Assembly (NCBI RefSeq): GCF_029623955.1
Contig: NZ_JARSBP010000002.1
Span: 620,001 to 684,000, forward strand
Length of the DNA stretch: 64,000 nt
Direction of reading: 5' to 3'
DNA from: Mycobacterium sp. 236(2023)
GTDB lineage: Bacteria; Actinomycetota; Actinomycetes; Mycobacteriales; Mycobacteriaceae
Each line of letters begins with the position of its first letter. Within the stretch, counting starts at the first letter, position 1. Below the pieces are notes generated by a model. That model was not told the DNA's origin and ran no database searches. It was given only the letters and a program-made list of their open reading frames with translations. A program made the translations under genes and the position numbers. Below, one piece after another: positions 27,694-36,253 of the stretch.

Positions 27694-28557
27694 TTACTCC
27701 CCGGCAGCCTCGTCGCTCTTGGTGATCAGGTCGCCGAGCAATTGGGCGACCGTGGACTCCACGGCCGCCTCGATGGAGAACGCCAGCGTCGCTCCCACCG
27801 CCGCCACCGCCTGCGTGCGGAAGCGCACCAAAGTCGTTACCAGCTCGGCGACTTCGACGTCGTCGGGCATCGCCGCGCCGGGGTTGATCTTGTCGAGGAC
27901 CTCGTCGAGTCCGGCCCGCACCAGGATCGCGCTGATCTGATCCAGTAGCGGGCTCACCTCGACGTGGACGTCGATGAGCTTGTCGAGCGCCACACCGTGC
28001 TGGCGGATCTCGGTGAACGCCTCCACCAGCGTGGGTCGCACGATCGTGGCGTGATCGTCGTCCACCCGGATGATCCCGAGGCCGACCAGCCGCTCGAACC
28101 CGGCCGGATCGTCGATCAGCTTGCGCGCCTGCGACAATGACATCCGCTGCGGTTTCTCAGTGGCCCAGCTACCCGCGATCGCCGACTCGAGTCCGAGCAT
28201 GTCGCCCAGATCCTTACCCTGCTCCCACGCCGAGAGCATCTCGTTGACGTGGGCGATGTTGTAGCCGCGGTCCAGCATCGACGTGATGAGGCGGAGCCGG
28301 GTCAGGTGGGTGTCGTTGAACAGTGCGATGCGGCCCACCCTCAGCGGTGGATGCAGCAGCCCACGGTCGCGGTACACCCTGATGTTGCGGGTGGTGGTGC
28401 CTGCGAGCCGCGCCAGTTCGTCGATGCGGTATTCGCCGGATTCGGCGACGCCGTGCGGCTGCACGGCCGCATCGAACAACTGGGACACGGCATTCTCGAT
28501 CACATCGCGCGAACCGCGGCGGATGCGCCGGAGAATGGTGGGAATCGGACCAGACAT
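27694..28557 (-). CDS. MerR-family transcriptional regulator
   Basis: The 287-residue protein has a winged-helix MerR DNA-binding domain at about 43-110 (YRIDELARLAGTTTRNIRVYRDRGLL, then FNDTHLTRLRLITSMLDRGYNIAHV). The C-terminal region of about 170 residues is helical with no cysteine or drug-binding motif I recognise. It lacks the cysteines of metal-sensing MerR proteins. It lies three bases after the flavin monooxygenase gene and nine before the TenA-like gene, so it probably regulates this operon. Confidence 0.85.
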   Translation of the reverse strand: MSGPIPTILRRIRRGSRDVIENAVSQLFDAAVQPHGVAESGEYRIDELARLAGTTTRNIRVYRDRGLLHPPLRVGRIALFNDTHLTRLRLITSMLDRGYNIAHVNEMLSAWEQGKDLGDMLGLESAIAGSWATEKPQRMSLSQARKLIDDPAGFERLVGLGIIRVDDDHATIVRPTLVEAFTEIRQHGVALDKLIDVHVEVSPLLDQISAILVRAGLDEVLDKINPGAAMPDDVEVAELVTTLVRFRTQAVAAVGATLAFSIEAAVESTVAQLLGDLITKSDEAAGE

Positions 28558-28560
28558 GTG

Positions 28561-30018
28561 TCAGGCCGTCGAGGTGACGTAGTCCTCGAACTGGATCGTG
28601 CGCATCTGTCGAAGATACTGCGTCGCGAAACCCGGATACATCGAGGCGTTGAATCCGTCGGCCGTCAGATACCAGCTGTTGCAGCCCGACATCCACGTCG
28701 TCTTGGTCAGGCGCTGCTGCATGCGGTCGTTGTACCGTCGCTGGACATCGGCGCGGACGTCGAGGTAACGCAGGTTCTGGTCGAGGATCGCGGTGATGGC
28801 GGTGACGGCGTAGTCGATCTGTCCCTCGACATACACGAGCAGCGAGTTGTGTCCGGGTCCGGAGTTCGGGCCCGTCATGAAGAACAGATTCGGGTAGCCG
28901 TGGGCGCTGGCGCTCTTGTACGCCTCGGCGTGGTCGGACCATTCCTGTTGCAGCGAGCGCCCTCCCAGCCCCGTGATGGGGAACGGGGGACCCGAGAGGT
29001 GGACGTCGTACCCGGTGGCGAACACGATCGCATCCAGGTGGTGTTCCACGCCGTCGCTGGTGCGGATCCCGACTGGGCTGAGGGTGGCGATCGGCCAGTC
29101 GATCAGTTTGCAGTTGTCGCGTTGCAGTGCGGGGTAGTAGTCGCTGGACATCAGCATGCGCTTGCAGCCGGGCGTGAAATCGGGGGTGAGCTGGCGGCGC
29201 ATCCAGGGATCCTTGACCTGAGCCCGCAGATGCGCCTTCCCGAGCCGGGCGACCAAGCCCGACAGTGGAGAGTTCCAGACCAGTGCGGTGGCGGTTGCCT
29301 CGTGGCCCCAGTACAGGACCTGGCGGGCAATCTCCTGTGTCGCAGGAACTTTGGCGAACAGCGACTGGACTGCGGACGGCATCGGAACGTCGAGCCGCGG
29401 CAGCACCCAGCCGGGGGTGCGCTGGAACACCTTGACGAACTGCGCGGTCTTGACGAGCTCGGGGATGATCTGTACGGCGGTGGCGCCGGTTCCGATGACG
29501 GCGACGCGCTTCCCGGTGAAGTCGTAGTCGTGGTCCCACGATGCACTGTGGATCTTGTGCCCCTCGTAGGTGTCGATGCCACGGATCTCCGGGAACTTGT
29601 GGTCGGCCAGCGGGCCCGAGGCAAGGACCACCGTGCGCGCTTGAAAACGCTTGCGCTGCTTCGTGGTGGCGGTCCACACTCCGGTCTGTTCGTCGAAGCT
29701 CAGACCGGTGATCTCGGTGTTGAACCTGATCAACGGCCGGAGACCGTGCTGGTCGGTCATGGCCTCGATGTGGTCACAGATCTCGGTGCCCGACGGGTAC
29801 GCCCGCGACCACGACGGGTTCTTGACGAACGAGAACGAGTAGAGCAGCGACGGGATGTCGCACGCGACACCGGGATAGGTGTTGTCACGCCAGGTGCCAC
29901 CGACGCCGTCGCCGCGTTCGACGATGACGATGTCGTCGACGCCGGCCTGTTTGAGCTTGATGGCGGTGCCCAGCCCGGTGAACCCGGCACCGATGACAAG
30001 CGTGTCGTGAACGGTCAT
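28561..30018 (-). CDS. Flavin-containing monooxygenase (Baeyer-Villiger type)
   Basis: The 485-residue enzyme has two Rossmann motifs, GAGFTGLGTAIKL near residue 10 (FAD) and VIGTGATAVQI near residue 177 (NADPH), separated by the Baeyer-Villiger fingerprint YEGHKIHSASWDHD near residue 155. It would insert oxygen next to a ketone or oxidise a heteroatom, using NADPH and O2. The context (an esterase, an SDR and a diiron protein in one operon) suggests oxidation of an alcohol to a ketone, then an ester, then hydrolysis. The group resembles MymA (Rv3083) of M. tuberculosis, whose operon also holds an esterase and an SDR. The ATG at 30018 is two bases after the upstream stop. Confidence 0.9.
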   Translation of the reverse strand: MTVHDTLVIGAGFTGLGTAIKLKQAGVDDIVIVERGDGVGGTWRDNTYPGVACDIPSLLYSFSFVKNPSWSRAYPSGTEICDHIEAMTDQHGLRPLIRFNTEITGLSFDEQTGVWTATTKQRKRFQARTVVLASGPLADHKFPEIRGIDTYEGHKIHSASWDHDYDFTGKRVAVIGTGATAVQIIPELVKTAQFVKVFQRTPGWVLPRLDVPMPSAVQSLFAKVPATQEIARQVLYWGHEATATALVWNSPLSGLVARLGKAHLRAQVKDPWMRRQLTPDFTPGCKRMLMSSDYYPALQRDNCKLIDWPIATLSPVGIRTSDGVEHHLDAIVFATGYDVHLSGPPFPITGLGGRSLQQEWSDHAEAYKSASAHGYPNLFFMTGPNSGPGHNSLLVYVEGQIDYAVTAITAILDQNLRYLDVRADVQRRYNDRMQQRLTKTTWMSGCNSWYLTADGFNASMYPGFATQYLRQMRTIQFEDYVTSTA

Positions 30019-30020
30019 GG

Positions 30021-30941
30021 TCAGGCCGCCGGCTCGTGGGTCAGTTCCTTGAACCAGCTCGGTATCGGCTTCAGCAGCCTCCTGGGGTAGAGCTCGGACA
30101 CCCACACCATCGAATTGGCCAGCAGATGGTAGGGATGGCGCGGGTTGACCACCGCCGAGGCGTGCCGCTTGAGCACCTGGTAGGTGGGCACCCGGTGGGT
30201 GAATTCGCCTCGCTCGCCGAGAGTTTGGAAGCGCTTGACCGCGTTGTAGAGCCGGTCGGGTTCCAGCCCCATACCGACGATCTCGTTGCGGATGCGGTTG
30301 AGCAGCGGGACGTACATGATCGCCCCGATGATCAAGCCTGGGGTGGCGACGTTGCCGACGAACTCGATGGCCAGTCGCCGGAGGTCGGCGTGGCCGATCA
30401 TGTTCAGCACCTCGAAATCGACGGCGATGTGCCGGGATTCGTCGTTGTTGATCTTCTCGAACACCTGGTGGCAGACCGGGTCGTCGACCTCTTCGAGCAG
30501 GAACTTCAGCAGCGCACCGTCGAGCGCGACCTCGAGCATCGGGATGACGGTGCCCAGGATCGACAGCGACATGTCGTCGGCGTAGGTGTCCAGCCAGTCC
30601 ATCGCCATCCTGATGTTGACGTTGGGCTCGGGCATCTCTCCATCGTCGAGCATTCCCCACCGCTTCATCAGCGCCAGTTCGGCATTCGCGTGGCGCTGCT
30701 CCTCGGCGTGGAAGTAGCGGTAGATCTCGGCGATCGTCGGGGTGGGTGCTTTCTTGGCCAGCGCCGCGAAACCGCGCGCACCGATGTTCTCGATCCAGCA
30801 CAGATCGGCCATGAATGCCTTCAGTTTCGGCCGTTGCTCGTCGGTGATCTTCTCAGCACCCGGAGCTGCCCAGTCGATGTCGGCCAGGGCCCACTGCCGG
30901 TCCTTGATCTTCGCCAGCATCACATCCATGTCGATCGCCAT
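30021..30941 (-). CDS. Ferritin-like diiron protein
   Basis: This 306-residue helical protein shows two Glu-x-x-His metal motifs, HAEEQRHANAE near residue 80 and NNDESRHIAVDFE near residue 162, as in diiron-carboxylate oxygenases and related ferritin-like proteins. A hydrophobic stretch (GLIIGAIMYVPLLNRI) near residue 195 may contact the membrane or a partner. The ATG at 30941 has AGGAGG eight bases upstream, which decides the start over a much longer open frame. In this operon it could be an oxygenase or desaturase-like component; its reaction is unknown. Confidence 0.8.
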   Translation of the reverse strand: MAIDMDVMLAKIKDRQWALADIDWAAPGAEKITDEQRPKLKAFMADLCWIENIGARGFAALAKKAPTPTIAEIYRYFHAEEQRHANAELALMKRWGMLDDGEMPEPNVNIRMAMDWLDTYADDMSLSILGTVIPMLEVALDGALLKFLLEEVDDPVCHQVFEKINNDESRHIAVDFEVLNMIGHADLRRLAIEFVGNVATPGLIIGAIMYVPLLNRIRNEIVGMGLEPDRLYNAVKRFQTLGERGEFTHRVPTYQVLKRHASAVVNPRHPYHLLANSMVWVSELYPRRLLKPIPSWFKELTHEPAA

Positions 30942-30952
30942 CTTCGATCCTC

Positions 30953-31771
30953 CTACGTGGTGACTCGGGTGGCCAGTCCGGCGGCGCGGGTGTACACCGT
31001 CGGGGTGAAACGTTTGATGCCCCATCCGATCCGGGCTTCGGGCTGCGGCATGCAGTAGAGACCGCCGCGGTCGAGGGTGTCCAGGCAGGTGCGGGCGACG
31101 CGTTCGGGGGAGAAGCCGGTGATCCGCATCAGCCTGTCGGCCAGTTGTGTTGTCTCCGAGGGGATACGGCCAGAGCTCACAATGTTCGTCTTGACGAACG
31201 TCGGACACAGCGCGGTGACGTTGATGCCGGTGCCTGCGAGCTCGGCGGCCAGCGTCTCCGACAGCGACAGTGTGCCCGCCTTGCTGACGTTATAGGCAGC
31301 CATACCGGGGGCGGCGCCGAATGCGGCCGCGGAGGCGACGTTGATGATTCCGGCGGGACGACCGGCTTCCCGCAGGATCGGGGCGAAGACATGGCAGCCG
31401 TGGATCGGACCCCAGAGGTTGATGTCGAGCACCCATTGCCAGTCGGCGAGATCGGAGTCGCCGATCATCGCTCCGCCCGCTCCGACTCCCGCGTTGTTGA
31501 TCACCAGCGTCGGTGGGCCGCCGAACCACGACTGCGCATCGCGGGCAAGGAGATACACCTCGTCGACGTCGGATACGTCGCAGCGCAGCGGCAGGGCCTT
31601 CTCGCCGATCTCGTGGGCAGTGGCCTTCGCCGCGTCGAGGTCGATGTCACTGCACACCACCCTCCCGCCACGGTGGGCGAGCTCTTTGGCGAACGCGGCG
31701 CCGATGCCGCTGCCCGCACCGGTGATCACCGCGTCTGCCTGATGGGTGCGCTTGGTTCCGAACGGCCACAT
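30953..31771 (-). CDS. Short-chain dehydrogenase/reductase
   Basis: The 272-residue enzyme is a classical SDR: cofactor site TGAGSGIGAAFAKEL near residue 18, NNAGVGAGG near residue 92, a catalytic Ser in NVASAAAFG and the YNVSK Tyr-Lys pair near residue 160. The Asp at the end of the second strand (VCSDIDLD) favours NAD over NADP. It starts three bases after the esterase stop and eleven bases before the diiron gene. It resembles SadH (Rv3085) of the mymA operon and probably oxidises a secondary alcohol that feeds the Baeyer-Villiger enzyme. Confidence 0.9.
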   Translation of the reverse strand: MWPFGTKRTHQADAVITGAGSGIGAAFAKELAHRGGRVVCSDIDLDAAKATAHEIGEKALPLRCDVSDVDEVYLLARDAQSWFGGPPTLVINNAGVGAGGAMIGDSDLADWQWVLDINLWGPIHGCHVFAPILREAGRPAGIINVASAAAFGAAPGMAAYNVSKAGTLSLSETLAAELAGTGINVTALCPTFVKTNIVSSGRIPSETTQLADRLMRITGFSPERVARTCLDTLDRGGLYCMPQPEARIGWGIKRFTPTVYTRAAGLATRVTT

Positions 31772-31774
31772 GGC

Positions 31775-32806
31775 TCAGCCCGCCTGTTCGATGGTGTTGT
31801 CGGACAACGCGTCGGCGATGAACGAAGAGATCGCGCGCATCGCGGGCATTGCCTCCGGGGTGAGCCGCGGTAACGCCTGGAAAACGTGCACCTGGTCGGG
31901 CCAGATCTGCAGATCACACTGCGCACCTGCCGTGCGGAGATCCTCGGCGAGGGCGATCGCGTCGGCCGCGAGCATCTCTGCGCCGCCGGCCTGGATCAGC
32001 GTCGCAGGCAACTGGCGTCCTGCCGCCACTTCCAGACGCAGCCGGGGGTGGCCGGATTCGGTTCCTGTGCAGTACAACTCGACGAGGCGCGCCGCGTCTC
32101 GGGACCGGATCGCGGGGTCTGGGCGGTGCTGTTCGCGTGACCGGGCAAGGCCGAACGTGAGGTCCACAAGCGGGGACATCAGCACCAGGCCTGCGGGATG
32201 ACGCACGTCGGGTTGCAGCAGGAGATCGACGGCGAGGTGTCCGCCCGCCGAGTCTCCGGCGACCACGATCTGGTCAGGGGCGATGCCGCACCTTTCGGTG
32301 AGCCAGTCCCAGCCGTTGCGGACATCGTCTGCGGCAGTGGGAAACCGGTGCCGCGGAGCCAACCGGTAGTCGATGCTGAAGACGGGAAGTCCCGTCAGCT
32401 GGGATAGCCATGCGGTGAGCCGGCGGTGTGTGCGGGGGGAGCACAGGGCGTAGCCGCTGCCGTGGACGAAGTAGATCGCCTGGGTGGTGGTGCCGCGGGG
32501 CACGCCTGCGCCCCACACCCATTCGCCGACGACGCGGCGATCGTCGTGAGTGGTGGTGTCGACCCGGACGGCCTTGGTCCCGGCGAGTGAGGGCCCGAAG
32601 GTGTCCATGATCCCGGCGACGATCTGCCGGGAGGCCCACAACCCCCAGGCCTGATCGGGTGGGAGCACGGTGCTGATCTGTCGCAGGGTGAGGCTGCTGA
32701 CGAATGCGGCGCTGCGGGAGCGCCACGATCCGCGCGGAAGTTCGCCGGTCTCTTCGTTGAGCACGTGTCGGATACAACCCCGAATGATGACATTTGTCAA
32801 TGTCAC
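31775..32806 (-). CDS. Alpha/beta-hydrolase of the hormone-sensitive lipase family
   Basis: The 343-residue esterase has the oxyanion motif [11 protein letters not shown] (HGGG in most relatives, HGSG here), [13 protein letters not shown] after it, the nucleophile elbow [13 protein letters not shown] near residue 185, and a C-terminal [10 protein letters not shown] supplying the His. This is the HSL/LipN/LipR type. It is the first gene of the leftward six-gene operon and may hydrolyse the ester produced by the monooxygenase. The start is a GTG at 32806 embedded in TGACA/TGTCA repeats. The upstream region is shared with the SOS-controlled imuA'-imuB operon on the other strand. Confidence 0.88.
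   Translation of the reverse strand: MTLTNVIIRGCIRHVLNEETGELPRGSWRSRSAAFVSSLTLRQISTVLPPDQAWGLWASRQIVAGIMDTFGPSLAGTKAVRVDTTTHDDRRVVGEWVWGAGVPRGTTTQAIYFVHGSGYALCSPRTHRRLTAWLSQLTGLPVFSIDYRLAPRHRFPTAADDVRNGWDWLTERCGIAPDQIVVAGDSAGGHLAVDLLLQPDVRHPAGLVLMSPLVDLTFGLARSREQHRPDPAIRSRDAARLVELYCTGTESGHPRLRLEVAAGRQLPATLIQAGGAEMLAADAIALAEDLRTAGAQCDLQIWPDQVHVFQALPRLTPEAMPAMRAISSFIADALSDNTIEQAG
32788..32805. promoter_or_regulatory. TGACA/TGTCA repeats at the start of the esterase operon
   Basis: TGACA (32788-32792) and TGTCA (32795-32799) form an inverted repeat with a 2-base spacer, and a third TGTCA follows at 32801-32805 as a direct repeat. They overlap the first codons of the operon. A regulator bound here, possibly the operon's MerR protein, could block initiation. 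Confidence 0.4.
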
Positions 32807-32843
32807 TATTTGGTGGTGTCAGCGTTGACCAGGGTCCGTTCTG

Positions 32844-32873
32844 TTGACGCTTGTCGGTGGGTGGGTGTTTACT
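32844..32873 (+). promoter_or_regulatory. Promoter of imuA'-imuB
   Basis: TTGACG (32844-32849) and TTTACT (32868-32873) are spaced by 18 bases. Transcription would start about 32880, so the SOS box at 32881-32896 lies at the start point, where bound LexA would block initiation or escape. Confidence 0.55.
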
Positions 32874-32880
32874 GGCGGCA

Positions 32881-32896
32881 TCGAACAAAGTTTCGA
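32881..32896. promoter_or_regulatory. SOS box (LexA site) upstream of imuA'
   Basis: TCGAAC-AAAG-TTTCGA matches the mycobacterial LexA consensus TCGAAC-N4-GTTCGA with one mismatch (T for G at the start of the second half). It precedes the imuA' GTG by 37 bases. Confidence 0.85.
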
Positions 32897-32932
32897 AAAA
32901 CGGAAGTGTCGGATGGGGCGAAAGGTGCTGCT

Positions 32933-33631
32933 GTGGCAACGCCAAAAAGCCTGAGTCAGTGCTCTGTCACGCGCGCTGAGCAGGTAGAACAGCTGCGCAA
33001 GCAGATTGCGTCGGTGTCCAGCAAGGTGGGTGGTAGCCGACGCGCCGTTGCCCCTGTTCCGGAGCTGTCGAGCACTCCGGATTCTTTGCTGCCGGTGCCG
33101 GAATCCCTGACTGAAGTGCTTCCCGATTCGTTGCCGCGCGGAACTGTGGCAGTCCTTTCCGGGGCTCGTTCGCTGCAGCTGAGCATGGTGGCGGCGGTGA
33201 CGGCCGCCGGCGGGCACGTCGCGATCATCGGCCAACCCGACGTCGGGCTGTTGGCCGCGGCAGAAATGGGCGCCGACCTGAGCAGGATCGCGGTGATCCC
33301 GGAACCAGGGGCCGATCCGGTCGAGGTGGCCGCCGTCCTGATGGACGGAATGGACTTGGTTGTCCTCGGTCTCGGCGGCCGCACGGTGACCTCGACCAGG
33401 GCCAGGGCGGTGGTGGCTCGCGCCCGGCAGCGAGGATGCACGCTGCTCGTCACTGATGGGGACTGGCAGGGCGCTTCCGCACGGTTGGACGCCCACGTCA
33501 GCGGATACGACATCGCGGGCGGTCGCGACGGGGTTCCCACCCCTGGGTGCGGGCGGATCAGCAGGGTGCGGCTGGCCATGCGCGCCAGGGGGCGTTCCGT
33601 CGGTCGCCCGGCACGCGCCGTGGGCGGATGA
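32933..33631 (+). CDS. imuA': DNA-damage mutagenesis protein ImuA'
   Basis: ImuA' is a RecA-fold accessory protein of the mycobacterial mutasome, needed with ImuB and DnaE2 for damage-induced mutagenesis. The 232-residue protein begins [28 protein letters not shown] and has [23 protein letters not shown], the Walker-like region of ImuA/SulA-type proteins, with no proper P-loop Lys, then [15 protein letters not shown]. The GTG at 32933 has GAAAGG seven bases upstream; an in-frame GTG at 32907 is the alternative. An SOS box and promoter lie just upstream. One base separates its stop from imuB. Confidence 0.88.
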   Translation: MATPKSLSQCSVTRAEQVEQLRKQIASVSSKVGGSRRAVAPVPELSSTPDSLLPVPESLTEVLPDSLPRGTVAVLSGARSLQLSMVAAVTAAGGHVAIIGQPDVGLLAAAEMGADLSRIAVIPEPGADPVEVAAVLMDGMDLVVLGLGGRTVTSTRARAVVARARQRGCTLLVTDGDWQGASARLDAHVSGYDIAGGRDGVPTPGCGRISRVRLAMRARGRSVGRPARAVGG

Positions 33632-33632
33632 G

Positions 33633-35222
33633 ATGGCGGGCAGAGTTCTGGCGCTCTGGTGCATGGACTGGCCCGCCGTCGCCGCCGCGACGGCGGCCGA
33701 GCTGTCGCCGACCGTTCCGGTCGCGGTGACTCTGGCCAACCGGGTCATCGCGTGTTCGGCAGCGGCCAGGGCCGTGGGCGTGCGACGGGGGTTGCGGCGT
33801 CGGGAGTCGCAGGCCCGCTGCCCTGAATTGCACGTCGTCGCCGCCGATCCGGCCCGCGACGCCCGGCATTTCGAGAACGTCACGCTCGCCGTGGACGAAC
33901 TCGTGCCGCGCGCCGAGGTGCTGCGACCCGGGCTGCTGGCGCTGTCGGTCCGCGGTGCCGCCCGGTACTTCGGCTCCGAGCAGGCCGCGGCTGAACGGCT
34001 GATCGACGCGGTGGCGGCGGCCGGGGCCGAATGCCAGATCGGTGTGGCCGATCAGCTGCCCACGGCGGTCTTCGCGGCCAGGGCAGGTCGGATCGTTGAT
34101 GCCGGTGGGGACGCGCCCTTCCTGTCGGAGTTGTCCATCCGGCAGCTGGCCACCGAACCGAGCCTCGCCCCGGCCACCCGGGAAGATCTGGTCGACCTGT
34201 TGTGGCGCATGGGGATTCGCAAGGTAGGCCAGTTCGCTGAGCTGTCCCGCAGTGATGTGGCCTCCCGGTTCGGGGCCGACGCCGTCGCTGCGCACCAGGT
34301 GGCGCGTGGGGAGCCCACCCGCGGCCCGTCGGGGAGGGAGCCCGAAGCCGAACTCGACGCGGTGATGAACTGCGATCCGCCGGTCGACAGGGTCGATGCC
34401 GCGGCCTTCGCGGGGCGGTCGCTGGCCAGCGTGCTGCACCGAAGCCTTGAGGCGGCGGGCGTGGGATGTACCCGGTTGGCCATCCACGCCGTGACTGCCA
34501 ACGGTCAAGAGCTGGAACGGGTTTGGCGGTGTGCCGAGCCGCTGACCGAGGACGCGACGGCCGACCGGGTGCGCTGGCAGCTGGATGGGTGGCTGAACCG
34601 GCGGAATGCCGGCGACCGTCCGTCTGCGCCGATCACGGTGCTGCGTCTGCGCCCGGTGGAGGTGGTGTCCGCCGAGGCGTTGCAGCTACCGCTGTGGGGT
34701 GGGGTGGGCGAAGAGGACAGGCTGCGCGCGCGGCGGGCGCTGGTGCGGGTGCAGGGCCTGCTGGGTCCCGACGCGGTCAGGGTTCCGGTGCTCAGCGGCG
34801 GCCGCGGTCCCGCCGAACGCATCACGTTCATTCCCCTGGGGGATGAGCTTGCGCCACAGTCTGATCCGAACCAGCCGTGGCCGGGACGGCTGCCGGAGCC
34901 GTCACCGACCGTTCTGCTCGACGACCCGGTCGAACTCTTCGACGCCGAAGGAGATCTGGTGCGGGTCACCAGCCGCGGGTTGTTCTCCGCCGATCCGTTC
35001 CGGCTGCACGCACCGGGGAGGTCCGGCCGGTTGTCGTGGTGGGCGGGGCCGTGGCCGGTCGACGAGAGGTGGTGGGATTCTGCGCACGCGAGGAGCGAAA
35101 CAGATTCTGCGCACGCGAGGAGCGGCAGGACAGCACGAGCGCAGGTGCTGCTCGACGAGACGCACGCGCTGTTGCTGTGTTACCGGCAGAGGAGGTGGTA
35201 TCTGGAAGGCGTCTACGAGTGA
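33633..35222 (+). CDS. imuB: ImuB, catalytically inactive Y-family polymerase-like mutasome adaptor
   Basis: The 529-residue protein has the Y-family polymerase fold but opens ALWCMDWPAVAAA without the usual catalytic acidic residues, as expected for ImuB. A beta-clamp binding motif QLPLW is found at residues 351-355, the element that tethers the mutasome to the sliding clamp. A helix-hairpin-helix region precedes it (LWRMGIRKVGQFAEL). Near the C-terminus a 27-base tandem duplication gives SAHARSETDSAHARSG before a conserved end RRWYLEGVYE. It is cotranscribed with imuA' under an SOS box. The last ten bases overlap the convergent nucleoside hydrolase gene. Confidence 0.9.
   Translation: MAGRVLALWCMDWPAVAAATAAELSPTVPVAVTLANRVIACSAAARAVGVRRGLRRRESQARCPELHVVAADPARDARHFENVTLAVDELVPRAEVLRPGLLALSVRGAARYFGSEQAAAERLIDAVAAAGAECQIGVADQLPTAVFAARAGRIVDAGGDAPFLSELSIRQLATEPSLAPATREDLVDLLWRMGIRKVGQFAELSRSDVASRFGADAVAAHQVARGEPTRGPSGREPEAELDAVMNCDPPVDRVDAAAFAGRSLASVLHRSLEAAGVGCTRLAIHAVTANGQELERVWRCAEPLTEDATADRVRWQLDGWLNRRNAGDRPSAPITVLRLRPVEVVSAEALQLPLWGGVGEEDRLRARRALVRVQGLLGPDAVRVPVLSGGRGPAERITFIPLGDELAPQSDPNQPWPGRLPEPSPTVLLDDPVELFDAEGDLVRVTSRGLFSADPFRLHAPGRSGRLSWWAGPWPVDERWWDSAHARSETDSAHARSGRTARAQVLLDETHALLLCYRQRRWYLEGVYE
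35076..35124 (+). repeat. 27-base-period tandem repeat inside imuB
   Basis: A 22-base unit at 35076-35097 recurs exactly at 35103-35124. The period of 27 bases keeps the frame and inserts nine extra residues (SAHARSE-type) in a linker near the ImuB C-terminus. Confidence 0.9.
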
Positions 35223-36253
35223 CCGAGCTGCGCCGCGAATGCACCGACGCGTGCGATGAAACGGTCGAAGAACTCGGCGGGGTCGACCTCGACACCGATG
35301 AGCGCGTTGGGTTCCCGCCCCCAGTGCCTGCTCCAGTCGGCGATCGTCATGCCGCGCGTGAGGGTGCCGGTCAGCTCGACATCGACTGCCGCGGGACGGT
35401 ACCGGACCAGTGCGGTGTCGAGCGCGACCGCGGCCGCCAGCGGATCGTGCAGATGCGCCAGATAGCCTTCGCCTTGGTCGTGATGGAACTCGAAGTAGAA
35501 GCGCATCGCGTCCTCGAGCACCCGGATCAGCGGGTTGGCAGCGGTCGACCGCGTTCCGCGTGGGTCGAGCACCGACATCGGTGACGACGGCGCTCCGGCT
35601 GCGACGGCCAGCTGGCTCAGCAGTTCTGGTGTCATCGCGGCGTGCTCGGTGAGGTTGAGCCCCAACACGATCGGCAGGTTCTCGACGTCTGCGTGGTGCC
35701 ATGCCGCGAAAACCTCGGCGGCCGATTCCGGGTCGACGCTGACATTCCACTCGGCCACCGGCGTCGTATTGCCGCGGTAGTCGAATGCGCCACCCATGAT
35801 GACAAGCCGCTTCAGCATGTGCGGCAGCGCAGGTTCGGAGCGCAGCGCCAGCGCCAGGTTGGTCAGCGGTCCCGTCGCGATGCCGATCAATTCACCGGAA
35901 TGGGCGCGCGCGGCGCGCACCCATGCTTCGGCGGCGTCGAAGTCGGTGAGCTCCGTGGTGGGTGCGGGCAACTGCGCGTACCCGAGGCCCTGAGGCCCGT
36001 GGGTGTCCTCGGCGGTGCGCAATGGTGCCACCAGCGGCGTTTCCGAGCCTTGGGACACCGGAACGCCGGCGATCCCGCACAACTCCAACAACGCCAGGTT
36101 GTTGCGGCAGACATCGTGCACGCCAACGTTTCCCGCGGTCGAGGCGATACCGACCAGGTCGGCCTCCGGGCTGCCGAACAGATACACCAGGGCCATCGCG
36201 TCGTCGACGCCGGTGTCGACATCGAGGAAGACGGGGTGTCGCACTCCGCTCAC
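35213..36253 (-). CDS. iunH: Inosine-uridine preferring nucleoside hydrolase
   Basis: The 346-residue protein has the calcium-binding signature DVDTGVDDAMAL at residues about 11-22, with the four-Asp cluster of nucleoside hydrolases, MGGAFDYRGNTTPVAEWNVSVDPESA near residue 160, and HDPLAAAVAL near residue 270, which supplies the His and Asp of the active site. It splits ribonucleosides into base and ribose for salvage. It corresponds to Rv3393. The GTG start overlaps the upstream acrA1 stop by four bases (GTGA), so the two are coupled. The 3' end overlaps imuB by ten bases. Confidence 0.92.
   Translation of the reverse strand: MSGVRHPVFLDVDTGVDDAMALVYLFGSPEADLVGIASTAGNVGVHDVCRNNLALLELCGIAGVPVSQGSETPLVAPLRTAEDTHGPQGLGYAQLPAPTTELTDFDAAEAWVRAARAHSGELIGIATGPLTNLALALRSEPALPHMLKRLVIMGGAFDYRGNTTPVAEWNVSVDPESAAEVFAAWHHADVENLPIVLGLNLTEHAAMTPELLSQLAVAAGAPSSPMSVLDPRGTRSTAANPLIRVLEDAMRFYFEFHHDQGEGYLAHLHDPLAAAVALDTALVRYRPAAVDVELTGTLTRGMTIADWSRHWGREPNALIGVEVDPAEFFDRFIARVGAFAAQLGHS

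Noticed and set aside
28249..30090. 613-codon open frame on the plus strand opposite the monooxygenase and MerR genes
   Set aside because: It is antisense to two genes with clear motifs and joins both, with a Gly/Arg/His-rich composition typical of a GC-rich shadow frame.
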